This document shows positions 1 to 8,877 of a stretch of 64,000 nucleotides of DNA, in pieces. Both the position numbers and the translations under genes were made by a program. Below the pieces are notes generated by a model that was not told the origin of the DNA, did no database searches, and worked only from the letters and a program-made list of their open reading frames with translations. The stretch is from Pseudomonas sp. GOM7 (GTDB taxonomy: Bacteria; Pseudomonadota; Gammaproteobacteria; Pseudomonadales; Pseudomonadaceae), in the NCBI RefSeq assembly GCF_026723825.1, contig NZ_CP113519.1, positions 4,650,001 through 4,714,000 of the forward strand, in the 5' to 3' direction. Positions within the stretch are counted from its first letter, which is position 1. Every line of letters begins with the position of its first letter.

Positions 1-824
1 ATTTCGCTTCGAGAAAGCCTGCCGTCAAGGTAATCCCAGACCTGGCGATAGCCCACCGCCCGTATAGACGGCAACCCCGAATGCAAGTCACTTCGTTCGC
101 GCAGGGCTTCGACCTCGCCGATCAGGCCCTGTTCCACCATCGCATGAAAACGCTGGGCGATACGTGCGTGCAGAATCTGCCGCTCGGCCGGCGCGATGGC
201 GAACTGCGCGACAGTATAGGGCAATTGTCCGCCGCCCGGCGCGTCGCAATCGGGATTTCCTGCAGCCTGACGACGCCGGTGCTCGCTCATGCTCAGGCCG
301 CTGACACGATAGACCTCCAGGGCGCGCACCAGCCGCTGCGGATCATTGGGATGGATACGCGCAGCCGACTCCGGGTCGACCTCAGCCAGCTCACGGTGCA
401 GTGCCTCCAGGCCTTCTGCCGCCGCGCGCGCCTCCAGCTCGGCACGCACGGCCGGGTCGGCGCTGGGCATATCAGCCAGCCCATCGAGCAAGGCCTTGTA
501 ATACAGCATGGTGCCGCCAACCAGCAGTGGGATGCGCCCGCGAGCCGTGCTGTCGGCCATCGCCGCCAGCGCATCGGCGCGAAATTCGGCTGCCGAATAG
601 CTCTCGGCCGGGTCGCGAATATCGATCAGGGCGTGGGGAAATTCGGCGAGCACAGCCTTGTCCGGCTTGGCCGTGCCGATATCCATGCCGCGATAAATCA
701 GCGCCGAGTCCACGCTGATCAGGTCGCACGGCAGCACGCGCGCCAGCTCCAGGGCCAGATCGGTCTTGCCGGCGGCGGTCGGGCCCATCAGGAAGATTGC
801 GGGAGGAAGCGAAGACATCGACAT
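1..824 (-). CDS. miaA: tRNA dimethylallyltransferase MiaA (3' end outside window)
   Basis: MiaA transfers a dimethylallyl group to N6 of A37 in tRNAs that read UNN codons; it acts in the cytoplasm. About 274 codons are visible and the gene runs off the left edge, so roughly the last 50 residues are missing. The N-terminus reads MSMSSLPPAIFLMGPTAAGKT, with a P-loop at residues 14-21. It is followed by a DSALIYRGMDIGTAKP substrate-site segment and a LVGGTMLYYKALLDGL segment, all typical of MiaA. ATG codons at 824 and 818 are both possible starts. It lies 54 bases downstream of mutL on the same strand, as in other pseudomonads, where hfq follows. No defect is visible. Confidence 0.95.
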   Translation of the reverse strand, partial: MSMSSLPPAIFLMGPTAAGKTDLALELARVLPCDLISVDSALIYRGMDIGTAKPDKAVLAEFPHALIDIRDPAESYSAAEFRADALAAMADSTARGRIPLLVGGTMLYYKALLDGLADMPSADPAVRAELEARAAAEGLEALHRELAEVDPESAARIHPNDPQRLVRALEVYRVSGLSMSEHRRRQAAGNPDCDAPGGGQLPYTVAQFAIAPAERQILHARIAQRFHAMVEQGLIGEVEALRERSDLHSGLPSIRAVGYRQVWDYLDGRLSRSE

Positions 825-878
825 GACTCGAAACACGAAAATGGGAGAAGCCCTGACTGCAGGGCCTCACGGGCTCGA

Positions 879-2750
879 TTACTGGCCGCGCATGAACAAC
901 TTGTCGAGCTGATCCATGCTCAGTTGCGTCCAGGTCGGACGACCATGGTTGCACTGACCACTGCGCTCGGTCTGCTCCATGTCACGCAGCAGGGCGTTCA
1001 TCTCCGGCAGGGTCAGGCGTCGGTTGGCACGCACCGCACCGTGGCAGGCCATGGTCGCCAGCAACTCGTTGAGGTGGGCCTGAATACGGTCGCTGGTGCC
1101 GTATTCGAGCAGATCGGCCAACACGTCACGCACCAGTTGCGTGGCCTGCGCCTGCTTGAGCAAGGCCGGAATCTGGCGGATCGCCAGGCTTTCCTCGCCC
1201 AGGCGCTGCAGCTCGAAGCCCAGGCGCTGGAACCACTCGGCGTGCTCCTCGGCGCAATCAGCCTCGCGCTGGCTCAGGGCGATGGCTTCCGGCACCAGCA
1301 GCGGCTGGCCGCGCAGGCCCTCGCTGGCCATGGCCTGCTTGAGGCGCTCGTAGGTGATGCGCTCATGCGCGGCGTGCATGTCCACCACCACCATGCCCTG
1401 GGCATTCTCGGCGATGATGTAGACGCCCTTGAGCTGCGCCACCGCATAGCCCAGCGGCGGAATATCGCCCTGCTCCTGCGGCAGCGGTTGTGCCGGGGCA
1501 GTAGGCAGCGGCGCGTAGTAGTCGCGGTAGGCCGCCTGCGCTTCGGCAACCGGCACCCCCGGATTGCTGGCAGGCGCCTGGTAACCCGCCCCGGCACCGC
1601 GCCAGGCCGGCTGCGGGCTGGCCTGCGGGGTTTCCAGCACGCTGGCAGCCAGGCCCATCTCACCCTGCGGGCCAAACTCGCCAGCCGCCGCGCCGCTTGC
1701 GCGCACCATGGGCGTCACGGCTGCCGGCGCCGCCACCTGATCCTCGGGGCGCACGTCGGCCAGGGCGCGATGCAGGGTGCCGTAGAGGAAGTCATGCACC
1801 ATGCGACTGTCGCGGAAGCGCACTTCGTGCTTGGTCGGGTGCACGTTGACGTCCACCGTGCTCGGGTCGATCTCGAGGAACAGCACGAAGGTGGGATGGC
1901 GACCGTTGAACAGCACGTCGCGATAGGCCTGGCGCACGGCATGGGCCACCAGCTTGTCGCGCACCATGCGCCCGTTGACGTAGAAGTACTGCAGGTCGGC
2001 CTGACTGCGGGAGAAAGTGGGCAACCCTACCCAGCCCCACAAACGTAGGCCGCCACGCTCGATCTCGATGGGCAGCGCCTGCTCCAGAAAGGCCGGGCCA
2101 CAGACCGAGGCCACACGTCGCGCGCGGGTCATCTCGTCACCGGCCTCGTGCAGGGCGAGCACAGTCTTGCCGTTGTGGCGCAGGTGGAAGGCCACGTCGA
2201 AACGGGCCAGCGCCAGGCGCTTGATGACTTCCTGCAGGTGATCGAACTCGGTTTTCTCGGCGCGCAGGAACTTGCGCCGCGCCGGGGTGTTGAAGAACAG
2301 GTCGCGCACTTCCACCGAGGTGCCCACCGGATGGGCGGCCGGCTGCACCCGGGGCTCCATGTCGCGGCCTTCGGTTTCCACCTGCCAGGCCTGCTCGGCA
2401 CCTTCCGTGCGCGAGGTCAGGGTCAGGCGCGACACCGAACTGATCGAAGCCAGCGCCTCGCCGCGAAAGCCCATGCTGATCACCGCTTCGAGGTCTTCCA
2501 GCTCACGAATCTTGCTGGTGGCGTGGCGCGCCAGTGCCAGGGGCAGGTCGTCGGGAGCGATACCGCTGCCGTCATCGCGCACCTTGAGCAGCTTCACCCC
2601 ACCCTGCTCGACTTCCACATCGATGCGCCGGGCTCCGGAGTCCAGGCTGTTTTCCAGCAATTCCTTGGCGACGGAAGCCGGGCGTTCGACCACCTCGCCT
2701 GCGGCGATCTGGTTGGCCAGGCGAGGGCTGAGCAAATGAATACGGGACAT
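879..2750 (-). CDS. mutL: DNA mismatch repair protein MutL
   Basis: MutL is the ATP-dependent matchmaker of methyl-independent mismatch repair. The N-terminal GHKL ATPase motifs are intact: an NQIAAGEVVERPASV block near residue 15, DDGSGI near 62 and GFRGEAL near 95. A proline/alanine-rich linker at about 340-420 leads to the dimerisation domain. That domain holds DMHAAHERITYE, matching the DxHAx2Ex4E metal-binding motif of MutL proteins that nick DNA, as known for Pseudomonas MutL. I chose ATG 2750 (623 aa), preceded by GTGAG; a GTG at 2759, overlapping the amiB stop, would add three residues. It sits between amiB and miaA in one leftward operon. Confidence 0.96.
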   Translation of the reverse strand: MSRIHLLSPRLANQIAAGEVVERPASVAKELLENSLDSGARRIDVEVEQGGVKLLKVRDDGSGIAPDDLPLALARHATSKIRELEDLEAVISMGFRGEALASISSVSRLTLTSRTEGAEQAWQVETEGRDMEPRVQPAAHPVGTSVEVRDLFFNTPARRKFLRAEKTEFDHLQEVIKRLALARFDVAFHLRHNGKTVLALHEAGDEMTRARRVASVCGPAFLEQALPIEIERGGLRLWGWVGLPTFSRSQADLQYFYVNGRMVRDKLVAHAVRQAYRDVLFNGRHPTFVLFLEIDPSTVDVNVHPTKHEVRFRDSRMVHDFLYGTLHRALADVRPEDQVAAPAAVTPMVRASGAAAGEFGPQGEMGLAASVLETPQASPQPAWRGAGAGYQAPASNPGVPVAEAQAAYRDYYAPLPTAPAQPLPQEQGDIPPLGYAVAQLKGVYIIAENAQGMVVVDMHAAHERITYERLKQAMASEGLRGQPLLVPEAIALSQREADCAEEHAEWFQRLGFELQRLGEESLAIRQIPALLKQAQATQLVRDVLADLLEYGTSDRIQAHLNELLATMACHGAVRANRRLTLPEMNALLRDMEQTERSGQCNHGRPTWTQLSMDQLDKLFMRGQ

Positions 2751-2758
2751 GGAACTCA

Positions 2759-4189
2759 CTACTGGGCAGCCAGCGACGTGGCGGGTATCTGCAGAGTCTG
2801 GCCGATCTTGATGACGTCGCCGTTGAGCTGGTTGGCACTGCGCAGGGCAGCCAGGCTGACCTGATAACGCTGGGCGATCAGCGCCAGGCTGTCGCCACGC
2901 GCCACCACATGCTCGCGCGGGCCCGAGGCGATCTTGCCTTCGTCACGCAGCCAGGCGATATAGGTGCCGGGCGGCGGATTCTGGTGAAAGAACTGCTTGA
3001 CCCCGCTTGTGATCGAACGCGCCAGCGCCTGCTGATGGCTGGCGGTGTGCAGCTTCCTCGCCTCGTTGGGGTTGGAGATGAAGCCGGTCTCCACCAGGAT
3101 CGACGGAATGTCCGGGGACTTGAGCACCATGAAGCCGGCCTGCTCGACGCGCCGCTTGTGCAGCGGGGTGATGCGCCCCATGTTGCTCAATACCTTCTGC
3201 CCGACATTCAGACTGGAGGTCAGCGAGGCGGTCATCGACAGATCCAGCAGGACGCCGGCGAGCATCTTGTCCTTGTCGTCGAGGCTGACGTTGCCGGCAC
3301 CGCCGATCAGGTCGGACTGGTTCTCGGCATCGGCCAGCCAGCGCGCGGTCTCCGAGGTGGCGCCACGTTCGGACAAGGCGTACACCGAGGCGCCAAACGC
3401 CGAAGAGCGCGGCGCGGCGTCGGCATGGATGGAGACGAACAGGTCGGCGCCCTTCTTGCGTGCTATCTCGGTGCGCTTGCGCAGTGGAATGAAGTAGTCG
3501 CCGGTGCGCACCAGTTCGCCGCGGAAGCCCTTCTCGGCATTGATCTGCCGCTGCAGCTCCTTGGCGATGGCCAGGGTCACGTTCTTCTCGTACTGCCCCT
3601 TGACCGGCGACAGCGCCCCCGGATCCTCGCCACCGTGGCCGGCATCGATGGCGATGACCACATCGCGCTTGCCATTGGGTACAGGGGTGAGCTTGGGCGG
3701 CGCCTGAGTCGGCGTCACCGGCATGGCTGGCGTGCTGGCAGGCGGGCTCGGCGGCTGGGTCGCGGCGTCGGCGGCGCTGGGCTGGTCGAACAGGTCAACC
3801 ACCAGGCGATTGCCATACTGCTGGTTGGGCGCCAGGGCGAAACTCTTGGGGGTGACCTGCGCCGACAGGTCAATGACCACACGCAACTGATCGGCGCTGC
3901 GCTGCGCCGAACGAATGCTGGTGATCGGCGTGTTGCTCAAAGCAAGTTGATCCAGATTGGTCGCCAGCTTGGCGCCGCTGATATCGATGACGATGCGATC
4001 GGGCGCAGCCAGGGTGAATACGCTGTGCTCCACCGGCCCGGACAGGTCGAACACCAGCCGCGTATTGTCGGGAGCGCGCCAAAGCCGCACGCCGCGCACG
4101 TCGGAGGCGGCCAGCGCCTCGGCGACGAGGGCCGCCCACAACAGCATCACAGCGGTAACCAGCGCGCCTATGCGCATAACCAACCCCAT
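2759..4189 (-). CDS. amiB: N-acetylmuramoyl-L-alanine amidase AmiB
   Basis: Periplasmic zinc amidase that cuts the peptide from N-acetylmuramic acid during septum splitting (476 aa). The order is an N-terminal signal sequence, an AMIN domain (about 28-130) that targets peptidoglycan, a proline-rich linker (about 140-165), an Amidase_3 domain and a C-terminal LysM motif (about 425-472). The catalytic domain shows IAIDAGHGGEDPGA, SIHADA and VETGFISN, which carry the zinc ligands and catalytic Glu. AmiB enzymes are normally switched on by an EnvC-type LytM partner; none is seen here. The gene starts at an ATG 10 bases after the tsaE stop and ends one base pair into a possible GTG of mutL. Confidence 0.95.
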   Translation of the reverse strand: MGLVMRIGALVTAVMLLWAALVAEALAASDVRGVRLWRAPDNTRLVFDLSGPVEHSVFTLAAPDRIVIDISGAKLATNLDQLALSNTPITSIRSAQRSADQLRVVIDLSAQVTPKSFALAPNQQYGNRLVVDLFDQPSAADAATQPPSPPASTPAMPVTPTQAPPKLTPVPNGKRDVVIAIDAGHGGEDPGALSPVKGQYEKNVTLAIAKELQRQINAEKGFRGELVRTGDYFIPLRKRTEIARKKGADLFVSIHADAAPRSSAFGASVYALSERGATSETARWLADAENQSDLIGGAGNVSLDDKDKMLAGVLLDLSMTASLTSSLNVGQKVLSNMGRITPLHKRRVEQAGFMVLKSPDIPSILVETGFISNPNEARKLHTASHQQALARSITSGVKQFFHQNPPPGTYIAWLRDEGKIASGPREHVVARGDSLALIAQRYQVSLAALRSANQLNGDVIKIGQTLQIPATSLAAQ

Positions 4190-4199
4190 CGACTCTTGT

Positions 4200-4667
4200 T
4201 CATTGCTTGCCGCTCAGGGCCTTGCACCAGGCCTCCCCTCGAGCCCCATGCCCCTGCAGCAACAGCGAACGGCCGCCCGCTTGGGGGCTAATGGTAATGT
4301 CCATGTCCGGCTTTGGCAAAACGCCGGCGCCACGCTGCGGCCACTCGATCAGGCACAGGGCGTCGCCCTCGAAGTAATCGCGGATACCCAGGAACTCCAG
4401 CTCCTCGGGATCGACCAGGCGATAGAGGTCGAAATGAAAGGCGCGCACTGTGCCGATTTCATAGGGTTCGACCAGGGTGAAGGTAGGACTCTTCACCGCC
4501 CCGGCATGGCCTAGCCCACGCAGGATGCCGCGCGACAGGGTGGTCTTGCCGGCCCCCAGGTCGCCATGCAGATAGATGATGCCAACGCCGGCGCTGACCT
4601 GGGCGATACGCGCCCCCAGCTCCAGCATCGCCGTTTCGTCGGCGGCTTCGAGGGTCAACTCAGACAA
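4200..4667 (-). CDS. tsaE: tRNA threonylcarbamoyladenosine biosynthesis ATPase TsaE
   Basis: TsaE is the P-loop ATPase that supports TsaB/TsaD in making t6A37 on ANN-decoding tRNAs. The 155-aa length is normal for the family. The Walker A motif GDLGAGKTT is near residues 35-43, followed by SPTFTLVEPYE and the FDLYRL segment. The start is a TTG at 4667, chosen because AGGAG lies eight bases upstream (4676-4680) and MSELTLE begins a normal TsaE N-terminus. This start overlaps the end of the upstream nnr gene by 13 bases, so translation is probably coupled. Confidence 0.94.
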   Translation of the reverse strand: MSELTLEAADETAMLELGARIAQVSAGVGIIYLHGDLGAGKTTLSRGILRGLGHAGAVKSPTFTLVEPYEIGTVRAFHFDLYRLVDPEELEFLGIRDYFEGDALCLIEWPQRGAGVLPKPDMDITISPQAGGRSLLLQGHGARGEAWCKALSGKQ

Positions 4668-6154
4668 GGACAGAACTCCTCCAGTAACAGACGAATGGTC
4701 GCCGGCAGATCACCGGCGGCCAGACCACGGCCCTGCAACGCGAGTGCTTCGCCCGCGCAAGCATGCAGCCAGACCGCCAGGCAGGCGGCATCGAAGGCGA
4801 CCATACCCTGCGCCAGCAAGGCAGCAATCAAGCCGGTCAGGACATCGCCCAGGCCCGCCCCCGCCATGGCCGGATGGCCCCGGTCGCACAGTGCCAGGCG
4901 CCCATCCGGGGCAGCGATCAGACTGCCAGCCCCCTTGAGCACCACCACCGCGCTGTAACGTTGCGCCAGAGCATGCGCGGCGCTCGGGCGATCAGCCTGC
5001 ACGGCAGCAGTATCCAGCCCCAGCAAGCGTGCGGCCTCGCCCGGATGGGGCGTCAGCACGATTTGGCGCGGCGCGGTGACCTGGCCGGCAGCCAGCAGAT
5101 TGAGCGCATCGGCATCCCACACCTGGGGCAGGCTGCGCCCGGCGACGGCGGACAGCAGGCTGCGTGACCAGCCGCCCTGCCCCAGGCCCGGGCCAACTGC
5201 GCAGACATCGGCGCGCTCGAGCAACGCCAGCAACTGATTGGCCGACGCCACGCCCGTGCACATGATCTCGGGGCGCCGCACGAGGGACGCGCCAACATGC
5301 TCCGTCCGTGTCGCCAGCGACACCAGCCCCGCACCGGCACGCAAGGCGCTGTCGGCGCAGAGCAGGGCCGCACCGCCCATGCCCAGGTCGCCGCCTACCA
5401 CCAGCAGATGGCCGAACTGGCCCTTGTGCGCCAACGGCGAGCGTGCCGACAGCCGCGGCACGTTGGCAGAATCCAGACGCTGCGCCAGGCAGGGGGCCTG
5501 CGCCAGCAACTCGGCATCCCCCTGTAGGTCATCGAACTGCAGCTCGCCGCATAGCTGCGGCCCCAACCCGGTGAACAGGCCGAGCTTGAGGGCGATGAAG
5601 GTCAGGGTCAGATCCGCCTGCACCGCGACGCCCAGGCAGGCGCCGTTGTCGGCATGCAAACCGGAGGGAATGTCCACCGCCAATACCGGCAGGCCACTAT
5701 CATTGATCGTCTCGATGGCCTCGGCATAAGGCGCGCGCACAGCGCCGCTGAGGCCAGTGCCGAGCAAGGCATCGACCAGCACCCCCGCCAGGGGCGCAGA
5801 GATGCTCCAGGGCAGGATCTCGACGCCCGCATTGGTCGCCTCGCGGCAGGCCTGGGCGGCATCACCCTGCAGCGTTTGCGGGTCGCCCACGGCCAGCACG
5901 CGCACCCGCCAACCGGCGCGCTGGGCCAATGCGGCGATCAGGTAACCATCGCCGGCATTGTTGCCACGCCCGGTCAGAACGGTGATTTCGCCCGCCTCGG
6001 GCCAACGCCGGCGCAGCGCGCGCCAGGCGGCATGGGCGGCTCGGCTCATCAGCTCGAAGCCGGGGGTGCCAGCGGCGATCAGGCGGGCATCGAGCTGGCG
6101 CACCTGTGCGGCACTGTGCAGGCTGCAGGGTAAGGGTGTGGAATGCGGTTGCAT
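4655..6154 (-). CDS. nnr: Bifunctional NAD(P)H-hydrate epimerase / dehydratase (NnrE-NnrD fusion)
   Basis: Repairs hydrated NADH and NADPH: the N-terminal YjeF domain epimerises NAD(P)HX and the C-terminal YjeF/ribokinase-like domain dehydrates it using a nucleotide. 499 aa. The N-domain shows LTGRGNNAGDGYLIA near residue 60-75. The C-domain shows GGDLGMGGAALL, LTPHPGEAARLL and the GAGLGDVLTGLIAALL phosphate-binding loop. The ATG at 6154 is preceded by GTGAGCGAG; the frame stays open further upstream but those codons resemble nothing and run into the divergent queG start region. It overlaps tsaE by 13 bases and heads the leftward nnr-tsaE-amiB-mutL-miaA operon. Confidence 0.94.
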   Translation of the reverse strand: MQPHSTPLPCSLHSAAQVRQLDARLIAAGTPGFELMSRAAHAAWRALRRRWPEAGEITVLTGRGNNAGDGYLIAALAQRAGWRVRVLAVGDPQTLQGDAAQACREATNAGVEILPWSISAPLAGVLVDALLGTGLSGAVRAPYAEAIETINDSGLPVLAVDIPSGLHADNGACLGVAVQADLTLTFIALKLGLFTGLGPQLCGELQFDDLQGDAELLAQAPCLAQRLDSANVPRLSARSPLAHKGQFGHLLVVGGDLGMGGAALLCADSALRAGAGLVSLATRTEHVGASLVRRPEIMCTGVASANQLLALLERADVCAVGPGLGQGGWSRSLLSAVAGRSLPQVWDADALNLLAAGQVTAPRQIVLTPHPGEAARLLGLDTAAVQADRPSAAHALAQRYSAVVVLKGAGSLIAAPDGRLALCDRGHPAMAGAGLGDVLTGLIAALLAQGMVAFDAACLAVWLHACAGEALALQGRGLAAGDLPATIRLLLEEFCPCLS

Positions 6155-6215
6155 GGCTCGCTCACGGCTGATGTCTGGCAGAATTATACCCACCTCAACC
6201 ATCCGCGCCCGCCTC

Positions 6216-7310
6216 ATGCCTGAACACAGCCTCGATCTCGACAACCTGGCGCAGTCCATCAAAGACTGGGGGCGCGAGCTGGGCTTTCAGCAGGTCGGCA
6301 TCAGCGATGTCGAGCTGGGCGAGCACGAGGCCCATCTGCAGCGCTGGCTGGAGGCCGGCTATCAGGGCGAGATGGACTATATGGCCGCCCACGGCAGCAA
6401 GCGCGCGCACCCGGAGCAACTGGTGCCCGGCACGCTGCGTGTGGTGTCGCTGCGCATGGACTACCTGCCGGGCGACACGCAGATGAGCCAGCGCCTGGCC
6501 CAGCACGAGCAGGCTTATATCTCGCGTTATGCCCTGGGCCGCGACTATCACAAGCTGATCCGCAAGCGCCTGCAGCAACTGGCCGAGCGCATCCAGCAGG
6601 CCATCGGCCCGTTCGGCTACCGCGCCTTCGTCGACAGCGCCCCGGTGCTGGAAAAAGCCATCGCGGAAAAGGCCGGCCTGGGTTGGATCGGCAAGAACAC
6701 CCTGGTACTCAATCGCAAGGCCGGTAGCTGGTTCTTCCTCGGCGAGCTGTTCGTCGACCTGCCGCTGCCAGTGGACGCCGCGCATGGCAGCGAGCATTGC
6801 GGACGTTGCAGCGCCTGCCTGGACATCTGCCCGACCAATGCGTTTGTCGGGCCTTACCGCCTGGATGCGCGGCGCTGCATCTCCTACCTGACCATCGAAC
6901 TGAAAGGCTCGATCCCCGAGGAACTGCGCGCGCCCATCGGCAACCGCGTATTCGGCTGCGACGACTGCCAGATCGTCTGCCCCTGGAACCGCTTTGCCCG
7001 CCCCACCGAACAGGGCGATTTCCAGCCGCGCCACGGCCTGGACAATGTTGGCCTGGCCGAGCTGTTCCTGTGGACGGAAGAAGAGTTTCTCAGCCGCACC
7101 GAAGGCTCGCCGTTGCGCCGTGCCGGCTACGAGCGCTGGCTGCGCAACCTGGCGGTCGGCCTGGGCAACGCCCCCTCCACCATCCCGGTGCTGGAGGCCC
7201 TCAATGCACGCCGCGAACATCCGTCCGAGCTGGTGCGCGAACATGTGCAATGGGCGCTGGAGCGCCATGGGGAAAGCAGCCACAAGCCTCAAGCTGCAAG
7301 CAACAAGTAA
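6216..7310 (+). CDS. queG: Epoxyqueuosine reductase QueG
   Basis: Cobalamin-dependent iron-sulfur enzyme that reduces epoxyqueuosine to queuosine at the wobble base of tRNA. 364 aa, starting MPEHSLDLDNLAQ. Two ferredoxin-like cysteine sets bind [4Fe-4S] clusters: CGRCSACLDICP (about residues 196-207) and CDDCQIVCPWN (about 250-260). A HEAT-like C-terminal part follows. It is transcribed divergently from nnr across a 61-base gap. The last dozen codons (HKPQAASN) run into an AGC-rich extragenic repeat that continues past the stop, so the extreme C-terminus is probably repeat-derived rather than conserved. Confidence 0.95.
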   Translation: MPEHSLDLDNLAQSIKDWGRELGFQQVGISDVELGEHEAHLQRWLEAGYQGEMDYMAAHGSKRAHPEQLVPGTLRVVSLRMDYLPGDTQMSQRLAQHEQAYISRYALGRDYHKLIRKRLQQLAERIQQAIGPFGYRAFVDSAPVLEKAIAEKAGLGWIGKNTLVLNRKAGSWFFLGELFVDLPLPVDAAHGSEHCGRCSACLDICPTNAFVGPYRLDARRCISYLTIELKGSIPEELRAPIGNRVFGCDDCQIVCPWNRFARPTEQGDFQPRHGLDNVGLAELFLWTEEEFLSRTEGSPLRRAGYERWLRNLAVGLGNAPSTIPVLEALNARREHPSELVREHVQWALERHGESSHKPQAASNK

Positions 7311-7395
7311 AAGCCGCACACCCCGCCATCCCCGGATTGCATCCGGGCTACGCCGCTCTTGCTCTTAGCTTGCGGCTTGAAGCTTGCCGCTGCTT
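7311..7395. repeat. REP-like repeats between queG and orn
   Basis: A single unit cccggattgcatccgggctac (7331-7351) forms a short stem and recurs six more times in the window. The flanking sequence GCTTGCGGCTTGAAGCTTGC (7368-7387) is a partial inverse of the queG 3' end (about 7280-7305), so the two convergent genes are separated by a foldable spacer. It may end transcription from both sides, but no clear T-run is present. Confidence 0.6.
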
Positions 7396-7938
7396 TCAAG
7401 CCTTGAGGAAATGCTGACGGTAGTGCTTGAGCTCGGCGATGGATTCGCGGATGTCATCCAGCGCCTGGTGGGTGGCGGTCTTCTGGAAGCTGTCCTTGAC
7501 CTCCGGCGCCCACATGCCGGCAAGAATCTTCAGGGTTGAGACGTCCAGGTAGCGGTAGTGGAAGTAGGCTTCCAGCGCCGGCATGTACTTGTACAGGAAG
7601 CGCCGATCCTGACCGATGCTGTTGCCGCAGATCGGCGACTTGCCCTTGGGCACCCACTGTTCAAGGAAGGCGATGGTCTGCGCCTCGGCCGTGGCCGTGT
7701 CGATGCGGCTTTCACGCACGCGCTGGGTCAGGCCGCTCTGGCCATGGGTGCGGGTGTTCCATTCATCCATGCCAGCCAGGGTCTCGTCGCTCTGGTGAAT
7801 GGCGATCACCGGGCCTTCGGCCAACACGTTGAGTTCGCTGTCGGTGACGATGGTGGCCATCTCGATGATCACGTCGCGCTCCGGCTCCAGGCCGGTCATT
7901 TCCAGGTCGATCCAGATCAGGTTGTTGGGGTTCTGCAT
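7396..7938 (-). CDS. orn: Oligoribonuclease
   Basis: 3'-5' exoribonuclease that degrades two- to five-nucleotide RNAs, including pGpG from cyclic-di-GMP turnover. 180 aa, normal length. The DEDDh residues are visible: IWIDLEMTGL (about residues 8-17) carries D and E, GNSIGQDRRFL carries the second Asp, and THQALDDIRES carries the His and last Asp. Convergent with queG, as in P. aeruginosa. In a window with fimX, a GGDEF cyclase and rsmY, this enzyme finishes the second-messenger cycle, although the genes are not linked as an operon. Confidence 0.96.
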   Translation of the reverse strand: MQNPNNLIWIDLEMTGLEPERDVIIEMATIVTDSELNVLAEGPVIAIHQSDETLAGMDEWNTRTHGQSGLTQRVRESRIDTATAEAQTIAFLEQWVPKGKSPICGNSIGQDRRFLYKYMPALEAYFHYRYLDVSTLKILAGMWAPEVKDSFQKTATHQALDDIRESIAELKHYRQHFLKA

Positions 7939-7970
7939 GATGGGAGGCTCCTTGGCTCAGACGCGCAGTC

Positions 7971-7996
7971 TAACAGGCCGTTGAAAAACTACCTGC
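7971..7996. repeat. Remnant end of the MITE-like element
   Basis: The stretch acaggccgttgaaaaactac followed by ctgcta closely matches the terminal inverted repeat of the element at 46945-47106, read from its right end inward. Only about 26 bases remain, directly before the stop of the membrane methyltransferase gene, so this looks like a decayed copy. Confidence 0.5.
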
Positions 7997-8790
7997 TAAC
8001 GGATATCGGCACCCTTGATCTGCCACAGCAGCAACTGGGTCTGCCGCCCCTCGTTGATTGCCAGCAGCCGATCGGCCGGCACACCGAGAATCTCGAAGCT
8101 GTTGCTGATCAACCAGCTCCCCGGGCGCATCTCGGCCTGCGCCTTGGCCCACAGGCGCGGCATGGGCACGGGGGAGAGAAAGCAATAGACGACATCGAAA
8201 TCCGCCAGATCCACCTGCCACAGGTTCAGGTAGCGGACGCGGCAATTGCCCTGCAACAAACAACGCAGCCAGGCGCAGAGAAACACCAGCGGCGCCGTCT
8301 CGACACCAACGAACTGGCCACGCGGAAAACGCCGCGCCAACTGCAGCAGGGTGCCGGCCGTGCCGCAGCCCAGATCGATGAAGCGCAGCGGCGGCTCGCG
8401 CTCGGCCAGCAAGTCCTGCAGATGCTGTTGCGCACGCCGCCCACTGAGGTACAGCGGCACCTGCTCACGCAAACTGTTCCAATTGACCAGCAGCAACACC
8501 ACGAAACCCAGCAGATAGACCCAGCCGGGCAGCCCGAAGCGTTGCATGAGCAGCAGCGCCGGCACGAAGGCGAAATTGATCCAGCCCCACCAGCGCGACA
8601 AGCCCAGACGCCAACCGATCAGCGCAGCCAGCGCGCCCTGCAGCACGGCCACCGACAGCCACGACAGGCGCCAGGGCCACAGCGCCAGCAGATAGACCAG
8701 CACCACCACCAGAGCAACGGCGACTCCCTGCGCCAGCAAGGCTCGCATCACCGGCAGGTGTACCAGGCTCATCCGCTCATCTGTCTGCAT
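7996..8790 (-). CDS. Membrane-anchored class I SAM-dependent methyltransferase
   Basis: 264 aa. The N-terminal third has about four hydrophobic segments (roughly residues 12-35, 38-55, 60-78 and 82-100). A Rossmann methyltransferase fold follows with FIDLGCGTAGTLLQLARRF (motif I, near 138-156) and VDLADFDVVYCFLSP (post-motif region). The substrate is unknown; the topology suggests a lipid or membrane-bound acceptor. I chose ATG 8790 because GAGGA lies six bases upstream; an internal ATG at 8772 is possible. The gene is divergent from rsgA with 87 bases between, and its 3' end touches a MITE remnant. Confidence 0.82.
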   Translation of the reverse strand: MQTDERMSLVHLPVMRALLAQGVAVALVVVLVYLLALWPWRLSWLSVAVLQGALAALIGWRLGLSRWWGWINFAFVPALLLMQRFGLPGWVYLLGFVVLLLVNWNSLREQVPLYLSGRRAQQHLQDLLAEREPPLRFIDLGCGTAGTLLQLARRFPRGQFVGVETAPLVFLCAWLRCLLQGNCRVRYLNLWQVDLADFDVVYCFLSPVPMPRLWAKAQAEMRPGSWLISNSFEILGVPADRLLAINEGRQTQLLLWQIKGADIR

Positions 8791-8877
8791 TGCACGTCCT
8801 CGATCAAGGCGACCGAATCGGCGCCAGAGCGCCATGCTAAACTCGCCGCGACCGACACTCCACCACCCGGACGCTCC

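Noticed and set aside
81..2048. Long rightward open frame (about 655 codons) over miaA/mutL
   Set aside because: Antisense to two conserved genes in a high-GC genome; the translation is Arg/His/Gln-rich and resembles no protein family.
2909..4291. Long rightward open frame over amiB
   Set aside because: Mirror of the amiB reading frame; no ribosome-binding site or recognisable domain.
6155..6262. Upstream extension of the nnr gene by 36 codons
   Set aside because: The added residues are unlike the family and cover the queG start region; ATG 6154 has a good ribosome-binding site.
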